From NCBI GenBank assembly GCA_023387985.1, contig JAEWHC010000009.1, positions 496,001 to 560,000 of the forward strand: 64,000 bases of DNA, written 5' to 3'. Of the stretch, positions 18,048-25,722 are shown one piece after another (positions within the stretch are counted from its first letter, which is position 1; every line of letters begins with the position of its first letter). The notes beneath the pieces are model-generated. The model was not told the DNA's origin, did not search any database, and worked only from the letters and a program-made list of their open reading frames with translations. This stretch comes from Bacteroidota bacterium. Its GTDB lineage: Bacteria > Bacteroidota > Bacteroidia > Chitinophagales > Chitinophagaceae. A program made the position numbers and the translations under genes.

Positions 18048-19223
18048 TTACCCTTCCATTTTCGTGAAGACTTCACGCTTCACCTTATTCCACAACCCGT
18101 CAAACGACTGGTACTTATCTCCGCTCCATTTTTCCCCCATTTCATCCATTTTTGCAACCCGCCGTTCATGGTTCAGGTCAAAAAATGAATCGATGGCTTT
18201 CCGGTCGTTATCATGAGCCGTGTCATTGAAATAGGTCTTCAACGCGTCTTCCCGGTCGAGGTTGCGCAGGAACATTTCTTTTTCCCTTTCCTCGGTCATG
18301 CCAATTTTTTCTTCATAAGGGCCACTCGGCAGCATCATTTTGGCAATTACCGGCATCAACTCAATCAACATCAGAATAGCAATGATCAGGTAATACCGTG
18401 ATGCAACAGCATCATTGGCTTTCACCAGGTTTTGCATGCCTTCTATACGCGTCAAAAAACCGTGGTTGAGTAAAGTGGCAAACTGGGCTTCCTGTTCCTT
18501 AATATTGGTTTCTATTGTTCCAAGATAAGAACGCATGGAATCGATCAGCGGTTGTTGCCTCAAAATCATCTGCCGGTGGATCGTATCAATTTTCAGATAT
18601 TCTGCTCTTTTGGCCAGGGCAATGGTACTGATGCCCACCTTGCCTGTTCCTCCGCTTCCATCGGCTTCTTGTATATAAGAGATCCTGGCCCGGTCAACTG
18701 CGGCTGCCGAAGAATCCAGCTGGGTTTGTAAAACACCGATCTGGCGTTCGGTTTCCGCTTTTTGCGAAGCGTATAAAGAATCCAGTTGCTGGCGTTTAAC
18801 CATTTTGCGTTGCTCATTGTCAATACTCGCCTGCATTTTCACCTCTTTATCAAACAGATAGAGCACAGCAGGTTGCGCCATAAACAAACCGATGGTCAGG
18901 GCCAGCAGGCCGCGAAAAGCCAGCGGAAGAAATTTATTTTTATTTTTCTTGTTGATGCCTTTAATGAGCGCCCGGTCGATGCTAAGAATGATGAAACCCA
19001 TGAACAAACCAAGCGGTAAATAACTGTATGGCGAATCAATGCTTGTGCTGAAAAAATAGGTCCATGCAAGGGTAGCAAATAACCAGGTGCACAATACAAT
19101 GAACCCGGTAATGCGGTAACGGTTCCGGTCGACGGTACAGTCATGGATCAACTCCGGTTCTGCAGTACTCAGCCACCATAAAAAGCGGTCGAAGCCATTT
19201 ATTTCTGAATGCGTTGAGGTCAT
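18048..19223 (-). CDS. DUF4407 membrane protein
   Basis: The 391-residue protein matches the DUF4407 family of Bacteroidota membrane proteins of unknown function. Three hydrophobic segments lie in the first 150 residues (ITGFIVLCTWLFATLAWTYFF, LPLGLFMGFIILSID, LALTIGLFMAQPAVLYLF). A long charged coiled-coil region follows (about 155-290), then a fourth segment (YYLIIAILMLIELMPVIAKMML) and a charged C-terminal tail. I start it at ATG 19223 (MTSTHSEINGFDRFLWWLST); the 56 codons upstream look non-coding. The WG-repeat gene lies 176 bases upstream on the same strand. The preceding 259 bases (17789-18047) show no gene. Confidence 0.8.
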   Translation of the reverse strand: MTSTHSEINGFDRFLWWLSTAEPELIHDCTVDRNRYRITGFIVLCTWLFATLAWTYFFSTSIDSPYSYLPLGLFMGFIILSIDRALIKGINKKNKNKFLPLAFRGLLALTIGLFMAQPAVLYLFDKEVKMQASIDNEQRKMVKRQQLDSLYASQKAETERQIGVLQTQLDSSAAAVDRARISYIQEADGSGGTGKVGISTIALAKRAEYLKIDTIHRQMILRQQPLIDSMRSYLGTIETNIKEQEAQFATLLNHGFLTRIEGMQNLVKANDAVASRYYLIIAILMLIELMPVIAKMMLPSGPYEEKIGMTEEREKEMFLRNLDREDALKTYFNDTAHDNDRKAIDSFFDLNHERRVAKMDEMGEKWSGDKYQSFDGLWNKVKREVFTKMEG

Positions 19224-19399
19224 GGTTTTTGGCCATCCTGTTTTTGCAGGATGCAAGCGCAATAACGAGAGCCTCACCCAAATATTGCAGGCAAAATGAC
19301 CAGCGGTAAGCGGCCAATGTTGAATGGCAGACTTTGAGTGAATCAACAATGCCTTAACAGCCACAACTGGCTGCACGCTGCAACTGCCCACTGCCCACT

Positions 19400-19984
19400 T
19401 TACTGATCCACTACCACATTATTCCGGTTAATGAAAAGGACTTTAGATCCTTTCATTACACGGGCTACGCCATCTTCGAATGTGTCGGCAAAATCATAGC
19501 TGAACGGGATCACCACCTTGCCGCTGTTGTCGATATAGCCCCAAAAGCCCTTGGCATTGGTTGCAGCAGCAAGACCTTCGGAAAAACTGCGGACATTATG
19601 AAATGCGGGGGCAATTACAAATGTTCCGGTCCTGTCGACGAAACCGTATTTCCCATCTTTCTTAAACGCTGCGAGCCCTTCGCTCATTCCCATAGCATCA
19701 GAAAATTGGGGTTCCAGGATCATCTTGCCGGTGCTGTCAATCAGTCCCCAGGATGCGCCTATACGTACAGGCGCATAACCTTCATGCATGGTTGAAGCCT
19801 CATCAAACCGCAAGGCAATTACGAGTTTACCTTTTTCATCCACATAACCGTATTTGCCATCTTTTTTTACAAGGCTAACCCCGCAAATACAATCGTTCAC
19901 AAAATCATACTCTTTGGCCCATTGTTGTCCCCATGCCGGCATAATGTAAAGCATCAGGGCCATGGCTACAATTAGTTTTTTCAT
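19400..19984 (-). CDS. Exported WG-repeat protein
   Basis: The 194-residue protein has a signal peptide (MKKLIVAMALMLYIMPAWG). It consists almost wholly of WG repeats, seen as KDGKYGYVDEKGKLVI, ASWGLIDSTGKMIL, KDGKYGFVDRTGTFVI and GFWGYIDNSGKVVI, spaced about 36-38 residues apart. WG repeats form small beta-rich modules in exported bacterial proteins; the role of this one is unknown. The DUF4407 gene follows on the same strand. Confidence 0.85.
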   Translation of the reverse strand: MKKLIVAMALMLYIMPAWGQQWAKEYDFVNDCICGVSLVKKDGKYGYVDEKGKLVIALRFDEASTMHEGYAPVRIGASWGLIDSTGKMILEPQFSDAMGMSEGLAAFKKDGKYGFVDRTGTFVIAPAFHNVRSFSEGLAAATNAKGFWGYIDNSGKVVIPFSYDFADTFEDGVARVMKGSKVLFINRNNVVVDQ

Positions 19985-20163
19985 AGAACAAGTTTTACCG
20001 TTTACAATGCTGTTCGCCTTAAAGTTCTTTCATGAAACCGGAAAAAAACCTAACTTTTGTCATATTCTTCTGCAATTTTCCAGGCAAAATCATTAGCTTA
20101 ATTCTTTGATCATTCTGGCTGGAGAGTTTTTTTTAAATTCGTAGATGCATCAATAAACAATCC

Positions 20164-22410
20164 ATGAATAAATCCCTGAACAGAACGCTATACTCCGTTT
20201 TAATAATTGCTCTCGCTGCCTGTGCCCCGGTTAAGAAGCATATTTTACCGCAGGTGAGCAATACCATTGAAATATTGCCTGCCGACTCAAAAGAAGAAAT
20301 TATTGCAAAGGCTGTGCGGGTGGTACCAACGGCCAGTCAATATGAAGCGCTTCAAAACGAATTCATCGCTTTCATCCATTTTGGCCCGAACACTTTTACA
20401 CGCATGGAATGGGGAAGTGGAATGGAAGATCCAAAGATTTTTGACCTGAAAGAATTGCATACCGATCAATGGTGTGAAGCCATGAAGGATGCGGGAATGA
20501 AAATGGTGATCATTACAGTGAAGCACCATGATGGTTTTGTGCTTTGGCAAAGCCGTTATACAAATCATGGCATTATGTCCACAAATTTTCAGAACGGGAA
20601 TGGCGATATTCTGAAGGACCTGGCCGCATCCTGTAAGAAATTTGGATTAAAACTCGGTATCTACCTTTCTCCTGCCGATCTGTTTCAGATTGAAAGTCCA
20701 ACCGGACTTTACGGCAACCTGAGCAAATACACCATGCGTTCCATCCCGCGGGACGTACCAGGAAGGCCTTTTGCCAATAAAACCAAATTTGAATTTGAAG
20801 TAGACGATTATAACGAATATTTTCTCAATCAGTTATTTGAATTGTTGACTGAATATGGAGAAGTGCATGAACTTTGGTTTGATGGTGCACATCCCAAAAC
20901 GAAAGGTGGGCAGCAGTATAATTATGCCGCCTGGAAGTCGTTGATTCGTGCACTTGCACCAAATGCAGTAATTTTTGGGAAGGAAGATGTGCGCTGGTGT
21001 GGAAACGAATCAGGCGGAACACGGAATACAGAATGGAATGTAATTGGTTACCCGGAAAACCCAAACACCGCCAACAACTTTCCCGATCTTACTGAAGAAG
21101 ACCTGGGCAGCCGGGAAAAATTATACAAGGCGAAATTTCTGCATTACCAGCAAGCTGAAACCAATACATCCATTCGTGAAGGTTGGTTTTACCGCGATGA
21201 TACCCATCAGAAGGTGAGGAATGCAGATGATGTGTTTGACATTTATGAAAGATCGGTTGGTGGAAACTCTACTTTCCTTTTAAATATTCCCCCAAATCGT
21301 GAAGGAAAATTTTCAGCAGAAGATGTGGCTGTTTTGAAAGAAACAGGTAAACGGATTCGCGAAACGTATTCAGATAACTTATTTAAAGGGGCAATTGTGG
21401 GAAGTCCGCTGATCCTGGACAATAACGGAGCTACCTATGTTACCCTGTCAGAATTCAATAAGGATTTTACCATTAAAACTGCCCAGCCGGTAACGGTTAA
21501 CCGGGTGATCTTGCAGGAATCAATCGCAACCCACAGCGAACGTATTGAGAAGCATGCATTGGACGCGTTTATCAATGGCGAGTGGAAGGAAATTGCCACG
21601 GCTACCAATGTTGGCTATAAACGTATTCTTCGTTTTCCCGAAATTACCGCCTCCGAGTTCCGGATACGGATCCTGGAATCACGGGCTGAGCCTGCTATAG
21701 CAACAATTTCAGCGCATTATTACAAAACCAAACCGCCCCGGTTGCAAATAACCCGCGATAAAAATGGCTTTGTTCGCATTGCAACTTTGCAGCATGAGTT
21801 TGCCTGGAAACCACATGGCGAAGATGCAGGTAAGAATCTGAATACCGGGATGGAAATCTTTTATACCACCGATGGCAGCCAGCCAAATGCCGGTTCAAAA
21901 AAATACACGGAGCCTTTTGCATTTGGTAACGGGGTGATTAATTCCGTAGCCATACTTAAAAGTGAAAAAGGAAGCATTGCGAGCCGGCGCCTTGGAATGA
22001 TTGCCAAAGACTGGAAACTGGTTGAAGTCAGCAGCCAGGCAGAAAGGGGGACCGCGGCCCTGGCTTTTGATGCAAACAACAAAACCTGGTGGGAATCTCA
22101 GCCCGGAAACGGGCCGCATTACATTTCCCTGGATTTGGGAAAACCTGCAAACCTCGAAGCCTTTGCTTATACGCCTCAAAATATAAACCGCAACGGCATG
22201 CTGGAAAAAGGGGTATTGAAAATCAGTGATAACGGGCAAAACTGGCGGATAGCCGAGGAGTTTGAATTCGGCAACCTGATCAATGATCCATCAACCCGTT
22301 TCCATCATTTGAAATCTCCGGTTCAGACGCGTTTTGTCCGTCTTGAAGCAATCCGGATAGCCGGGGGGGATAATCGGTTGAGTGTGGCAGAACTGGAGTT
22401 TTTTGAATAA
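20164..22410 (+). CDS. GH29 alpha-L-fucosidase lipoprotein
   Basis: The 748-residue protein has a lipoprotein signal (LIIALAACAP, lipid on Cys20) and would sit in the outer membrane or at the surface. The GH29 catalytic domain spans about 40-420. HELWFDGAHP near residue 238 carries the aspartate nucleophile, and WGSGMEDP and KHHDGFVLW are typical substrate-pocket motifs. A chitobiase-C-like module follows (IFYTTDGSQPNAGSKKY, about 555-615). A C-terminal F5/8 type C (CBM32-like) domain spans about 620-748. It removes alpha-L-fucose from glycans. It stands alone, with a stem-loop after the stop codon and no SusC/SusD pair beside it. Confidence 0.93.
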   Translation: MNKSLNRTLYSVLIIALAACAPVKKHILPQVSNTIEILPADSKEEIIAKAVRVVPTASQYEALQNEFIAFIHFGPNTFTRMEWGSGMEDPKIFDLKELHTDQWCEAMKDAGMKMVIITVKHHDGFVLWQSRYTNHGIMSTNFQNGNGDILKDLAASCKKFGLKLGIYLSPADLFQIESPTGLYGNLSKYTMRSIPRDVPGRPFANKTKFEFEVDDYNEYFLNQLFELLTEYGEVHELWFDGAHPKTKGGQQYNYAAWKSLIRALAPNAVIFGKEDVRWCGNESGGTRNTEWNVIGYPENPNTANNFPDLTEEDLGSREKLYKAKFLHYQQAETNTSIREGWFYRDDTHQKVRNADDVFDIYERSVGGNSTFLLNIPPNREGKFSAEDVAVLKETGKRIRETYSDNLFKGAIVGSPLILDNNGATYVTLSEFNKDFTIKTAQPVTVNRVILQESIATHSERIEKHALDAFINGEWKEIATATNVGYKRILRFPEITASEFRIRILESRAEPAIATISAHYYKTKPPRLQITRDKNGFVRIATLQHEFAWKPHGEDAGKNLNTGMEIFYTTDGSQPNAGSKKYTEPFAFGNGVINSVAILKSEKGSIASRRLGMIAKDWKLVEVSSQAERGTAALAFDANNKTWWESQPGNGPHYISLDLGKPANLEAFAYTPQNINRNGMLEKGVLKISDNGQNWRIAEEFEFGNLINDPSTRFHHLKSPVQTRFVRLEAIRIAGGDNRLSVAELEFFE

Positions 22411-22430
22411 GCGTAACCCCTGCCGATCAA

Positions 22431-22457
22431 CTGAAAGCAAGCTCTGGCAGCTTTCAG
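22431..22457 (+). other. Stem-loop after the fucosidase gene
   Basis: CTGAAAGC (22431-22438) and GCTTTCAG (22450-22457) form a perfect 8-base stem with an 11-base loop, 20 bases after the stop codon. No T tract follows, so it is not a standard intrinsic terminator. It may protect the 3' end of the message. Confidence 0.45.
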
Positions 22458-22590
22458 ATCCAATCTGCAGTTATCTCAAAGCAGTTGTATTTGGCATTCA
22501 ATGGCCTGGAAACATTTGCCGTACTTTCTAAAACAGTGGATATTCAGTATAGAATCGAATGAAAGATTTATAACAGATTAACCTATAGAG

Positions 22591-22623
22591 TTGGAACTTT
22601 AATTTCATTTTTCATTACTTTTG
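22591..22623 (+). promoter_or_regulatory. Promoter of the tRNA gene
   Basis: TTGG (22591-22594), a 21-base spacer and TACTTTTG (22616-22623) match the Bacteroidota -33/-7 pattern. The predicted start lies near 22630, 9 bases before the mature tRNA 5' end. Confidence 0.7.
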
Positions 22624-22638
22624 CCGCCCGGCAAATGA

Positions 22639-22712
22639 GGCGGGGTAGCTCAGGCGGTTAGAGCGCAGGATTCATAACCCTGAGGTCTCGGGTTCAACTC
22701 CCGATCCCGCTA
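22639..22712 (+). tRNA. tRNA with CAT anticodon (elongator Met or Ile2)
   Basis: The 74-base cloverleaf is complete. The acceptor GGCGGGG pairs with TCCCGCT (G-T at the first and last pairs), and the D stem GCTC pairs with GAGC. The anticodon loop is TTCATAA, with CAT at 22673-22675. The T arm is TCGGG-TTCAACT-CCCGA and the discriminator is A. The G1-T72 pair argues against initiator tRNA. The anticodon stem CAGGA/CCCTG has an A-C mismatch next to the loop (positions 31-39). CCA is not encoded. Methionine elongator and lysidine-modified isoleucine tRNA cannot be told apart here. The 3' half is repeated twice downstream. Confidence 0.93.
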
Positions 22713-22715
22713 CAC

Positions 22716-22746
22716 CTCAAAAAAGGCTCCTTCGGGAGCTTTTTTT
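22716..22746 (+). terminator. tRNA terminator (first copy)
   Basis: GGCTCC-TTCG-GGAGCT with flanking A and T runs forms a strong hairpin just after the tRNA. It is part of a 58-base segment (22689-22746) repeated exactly at 23086-23143. Confidence 0.9.
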
Positions 22747-22771
22747 ATTTTTTCAAAAAACTTCGTACACG

Positions 22772-23053
22772 ATGCCGGCATATTATGTTTATATTTTATT
22801 CTCTCTGAAGTGCCACCGGTTTTACACCGGTCATACCGGAAATATCATCAAGCGTTTTCACTCTCATAATGGCCTTGCGACTAAAGGGTACACAATTAGA
22901 TGCCGGCCTTATGTGCTGGTTTATTGGGAGCCTTTCGATTCAAAACCAGAAGCCATTCAGCGGGAAAAGTTTTTAAAGACCGGAGCAGGTAGAAGATGGG
23001 TGGCTGAAAATGAGCAGATAAAACATGCCATTTCTCTTTTTTTAAAGGATTAG
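22772..23053 (+). CDS. Small GIY-YIG nuclease-family protein
   Basis: The 93-residue protein is a single GIY-YIG domain of the YhbQ/UPF0213 size class. Visible are the first strand YYVYILFS, the second half FYTGHTGNIIKRFHSHN (the YIG-like part reads YTG, followed by the usual Arg), the late basic segment KTGAGRRW and Glu in PEAIQREKFLK. It begins 60 bases after the tRNA and 26 after its terminator. Its stop codon TAG (23051-23053) lies inside a partial copy of the tRNA sequence. The gene is thus enclosed between two copies of the tRNA 3' region plus terminator. A role in cutting DNA at tRNA genes is inference from this arrangement. Confidence 0.85.
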   Translation: MPAYYVYILFSLKCHRFYTGHTGNIIKRFHSHNGLATKGYTIRCRPYVLVYWEPFDSKPEAIQREKFLKTGAGRRWVAENEQIKHAISLFLKD

Positions 23054-23145
23054 AGCGCAGGATTCATATTCGTCTTAGGCGAACCCGGGTTCAACTCCCG
23101 ATCCCGCTACACCTCAAAAAAGGCTCCTTCGGGAGCTTTTTTTTT
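23047..23145 (+). repeat. Partial tRNA 3'-half copy plus terminator (second copy)
   Basis: It begins TTAGAGCGCAGGATTCAT, as in the D stem and anticodon arm of the tRNA. It then diverges in the anticodon stem and variable region (CTTAGGCGAACC in place of the functional sequence). From 23086 it matches the tRNA T arm, acceptor 3' strand and terminator exactly for 58 bases. The 5' half of the tRNA is missing, so this is not a working tRNA gene. The duplicated terminator is at 23116-23145. Confidence 0.9.
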
Positions 23146-23148
23146 ATT

Positions 23149-23195
23149 GGATTAAAGCGCAGGCCTTAGGCGAACCCGGGTTCAACTCCCGATCC
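23149..23195 (+). repeat. Third, shorter tRNA-like remnant
   Basis: GGATTAAAGCGCAGG (23149-23163) differs by one base from 23047-23061. A 31-base segment (23165-23195) is identical to 23074-23104. The 12 bases between them that hold the CAT anticodon copy are missing, and the similarity stops inside the acceptor strand. The bases before it (T run, then ATTGGATTA) resemble the end of the GIY-YIG gene (T run, then AAAGGATTA). This suggests a deleted second gene-plus-repeat unit. Confidence 0.75.
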
Positions 23196-23253
23196 TCCAG
23201 GTTCTGTCAAAAATTTGAACAGCAATAATGTTTATGCAACTTGCTTATGTTGA

Positions 23254-24453
23254 TCACCCGATCTTCCGGCCCGGGTAATCCCTCAAAGCAACTTCCAAAA
23301 CATCCATCGCCCTGCTTAAGTCTTCCGATTTCAAAACATAAGCGAGCCGCACTTCATTGGTGCCAAGGCCGGGCGTACTGTAAAATCCTGTTGCGGGCGC
23401 AAGCATTACCGTTTCGCCGTTATGATCAAACGATTCCAGCAGCCATTGGCAGAATTTATCGCAATCATCAATAGGCAGGCGGGCCATTGCATAAAACGCG
23501 CCTTTGGGCTCCGGGCAATAAACGCCTTCCATTTCGTTCAATCGGCTCACCATCAAATTACGGCGCATCAGGTATTCGCCTTTGGCTTCATGAAAATAAT
23601 CTTCGGGGAGGGCAACAGCGGCTTCGGCCATGATTTGTGCAAGCCCGGGAGGACTGAGGCGTGCCTGGGCAAATTTCATAGCAGTATCAAGCACAGCCTG
23701 ATTTTTCGTAACCAGGGCTCCCAGGCGGGCGCCGCATGCACTGTAACGCTTACTGATGGTATCCATTACCACCACGTGTTGTTCGGCATTCTTCAACTGC
23801 AGCATGCTGGAAGGCTCCCCATCGTATATAAATTCACGGTAGGCTTCATCGCTGAAAATATACAGGTTGTGTTTTATGGCCAAAGCCGCGAGGGCTTCAA
23901 TTTCTTCTTTCCGGTAGGCGTAACCGGTGGGGTTGTTCGGGTTGCAAATGGCAATGGCTTTTGTACGTGGCCCTATTTTCGCTTCAATGTCCTCAATGGA
24001 AGGCAATGCAAAAGCCTCATCAATAAAACTTGTTACCGGAACCACTTTTACGCCGGCTTCCACCGCAAAGCCATTATAGTTGGCATAAAAAGGTTCGGGA
24101 ATAATCACTTCATCGCCTTCATCCATGCAGCTCATGAAACCGAAAATAATGGCTTCAGAGCCGCCGGTTGTTGTGATAATCTGGGTATGATCTATGTCTA
24201 CATTTACCGTTTTATAATATTCAACAAGTTTGCGGCGGTAAGATTCATTTCCTGCACTGTGGCTGTATTCGAGCACTTTAATTTCTGCATTCCGCACCGC
24301 ATCAAGCATCGCAGGCGGCGTGTCGATATCCGGCTGGCCGATATTTAAATGGTAGACTTTGATTCCTCTTCTTTTGGCTGCCTCTGCATATGGCACCAAC
24401 TTGCGAATGGGACTGGCGGGCATTTCGTGGCCCCTGGAGCTGATCGTTAACAT
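23254..24453 (-). CDS. PLP-dependent aminotransferase (aspartate aminotransferase-like, class I/II)
   Basis: The 399-residue fold-type I enzyme transfers amino groups using pyridoxal phosphate. The PLP lysine is about residue 235 in DTISKRYSACGARLG. AICNPNNPTGYAY near 170 and FSDEAYREFIYDG near 205 give the other cofactor contacts, and the C-terminal part has the substrate-carboxylate Arg (NEVRLAYVL). The N-terminal MLTISSRGHEMPASPIRKLVPYAE and the short length fit the aspartate/aromatic group. The exact amino acid cannot be told. An exact -7 element lies upstream at 24475-24482. Confidence 0.9.
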   Translation of the reverse strand: MLTISSRGHEMPASPIRKLVPYAEAAKRRGIKVYHLNIGQPDIDTPPAMLDAVRNAEIKVLEYSHSAGNESYRRKLVEYYKTVNVDIDHTQIITTTGGSEAIIFGFMSCMDEGDEVIIPEPFYANYNGFAVEAGVKVVPVTSFIDEAFALPSIEDIEAKIGPRTKAIAICNPNNPTGYAYRKEEIEALAALAIKHNLYIFSDEAYREFIYDGEPSSMLQLKNAEQHVVVMDTISKRYSACGARLGALVTKNQAVLDTAMKFAQARLSPPGLAQIMAEAAVALPEDYFHEAKGEYLMRRNLMVSRLNEMEGVYCPEPKGAFYAMARLPIDDCDKFCQWLLESFDHNGETVMLAPATGFYSTPGLGTNEVRLAYVLKSEDLSRAMDVLEVALRDYPGRKIG

Positions 24454-24474
24454 GCAATTGAATTAAATGAGTTG

Positions 24475-24482
24475 CAAAGGTA
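24475..24482 (-). promoter_or_regulatory. Candidate -7 element of the aminotransferase gene
   Basis: TACCTTTG on the minus strand matches TAnnTTTG exactly and ends 22 bases before the ATG. A TTTG-like -33 is only found at 25-base spacing (24508-24511), longer than usual. Confidence 0.45.
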
Positions 24483-24574
24483 CTGAATAAGGCCTGATGC
24501 CTGTTCTCAAAAGCATTTCAATTGAGGCTGGAAGATGGAATTTTCCAGAACAATTACCTGAGTCTCTCAAACTG

Positions 24575-25675
24575 CTACAACAGGGCGTACCTTTTTCCCG
24601 GCAGTGTTTGCACCACGCCCTGCAACTCGAGACTGAGCAATGCGGCAGCAATAGCCGAAGAAGAAATGGGGATTTTCAGGTTAATGTCATCAATATGTAC
24701 GGTTTCAGCCTCTTTGAGCAATCCAACCAGTTTTTCCTCATCAGGACTTAATTCGATAAACAACTGCCGCTGGATCTTTTTTGGTTTTTCAGTGGGCATC
24801 CAGTTCATAAATTTCAATACCTGTTTTCCGGAGCTGGCCAGTGCGGCCTTATTGGTTTGAATAAGCAGGTTACAACCGCGGCTTTTGACATCGTGTATTT
24901 TGCCGGGATAAGCAAGTACATCCCGGTTGTAGCCATTTGCCAGGTCAGCGGTGATCATGCTGCCCCCTTTAATATCAGATTCCACTACGATGGTCACGTC
25001 GCAAATGCCGGCAACTATACGGTTGCGGTTTGGAAAATGGTGCTTGTCGGGCTGGTCATGAAAGAAACACTCGGTAACCAGCGCGCCATCGTATTCTATA
25101 ATCTGCCGGGCAAGACCACGGTTTTCGGAAGGATAAATGGTACCAAACCCATTGCCCAAAATGGCAATTGTGGGGGTGTTGTATTTTAGTGCGCCGCGGT
25201 GGGCCAACGTATCAATGCCAAATGCAAGACCGCTGACTACGGTTACTTTTTGTGCCGAAAGTTCCTGGCAGAGATCCTCGCAAATGGAGCGGCCATATTC
25301 GGTGCAACTTCGTGTGCCGATTACTGCAGCCATTCTCGCGGCATTCAGGTTGGCTTCCCCTTTGGCAAACAGCAGCGTAGGACTGTCATAGCAATTCAAC
25401 AACCGTTTTGGGTAACTTTCGTCTTTAAGAAAATGCATTTTGATGCCGGAGTTTTCCAGCAGTTTCAGCTCGGCTTCGCAGGAATTAAAATCATTGAATT
25501 TTTTGATCTGTGCAGCCCTTATTTCACCGATGTTTTCGATGGCCGCAAGCTGCGATTTCCGGGCTTTGAAAATATCTGATGCGAGGGGGAAATGTTGCAG
25601 CAGGGCTTTTGCACCTACAGTTCCGATCTGTGGCACCTGTGTCAACGCCAATTGGTAAATTCTTTCCTCGTGCAT
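24575..25675 (-). CDS. dprA: DNA-processing protein DprA
   Basis: The 366-residue protein protects incoming single-stranded DNA and loads RecA during natural transformation. An N-terminal helix-hairpin region (about 1-75) precedes the extended Rossmann domain. That domain has AVIGTRSCTEYGRS near 117, VSGLAFGIDTLAHRGAL near 150, ILGNGFGTIYPSENRGLA near 175 and FPNRNRIVAGI near 215. A C-terminal winged-helix DprA domain spans about 300-366. No other competence gene is close. Its 5' end lies 47 bases from the stop of the PD40/OmpA gene, which is transcribed in the same direction. Confidence 0.96.
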   Translation of the reverse strand: MHEERIYQLALTQVPQIGTVGAKALLQHFPLASDIFKARKSQLAAIENIGEIRAAQIKKFNDFNSCEAELKLLENSGIKMHFLKDESYPKRLLNCYDSPTLLFAKGEANLNAARMAAVIGTRSCTEYGRSICEDLCQELSAQKVTVVSGLAFGIDTLAHRGALKYNTPTIAILGNGFGTIYPSENRGLARQIIEYDGALVTECFFHDQPDKHHFPNRNRIVAGICDVTIVVESDIKGGSMITADLANGYNRDVLAYPGKIHDVKSRGCNLLIQTNKAALASSGKQVLKFMNWMPTEKPKKIQRQLFIELSPDEEKLVGLLKEAETVHIDDINLKIPISSSAIAAALLSLELQGVVQTLPGKRYALL

Positions 25676-25722
25676 GGTGCGGAAAGATAAAAGAAATTTC
25701 CAATTGAAACCATGGTCGCGGT

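Noticed and set aside
22772..23053. Classic integrative element at the tRNA
   Set aside because: No integrase, excisionase or cargo is present, and the distance between repeats (397 bases) holds only the GIY-YIG gene.
23047..23112. Second tRNA gene after the GIY-YIG gene
   Set aside because: The 5' acceptor strand and D arm 5' side are missing and the anticodon stem does not pair, so it cannot fold as a tRNA.
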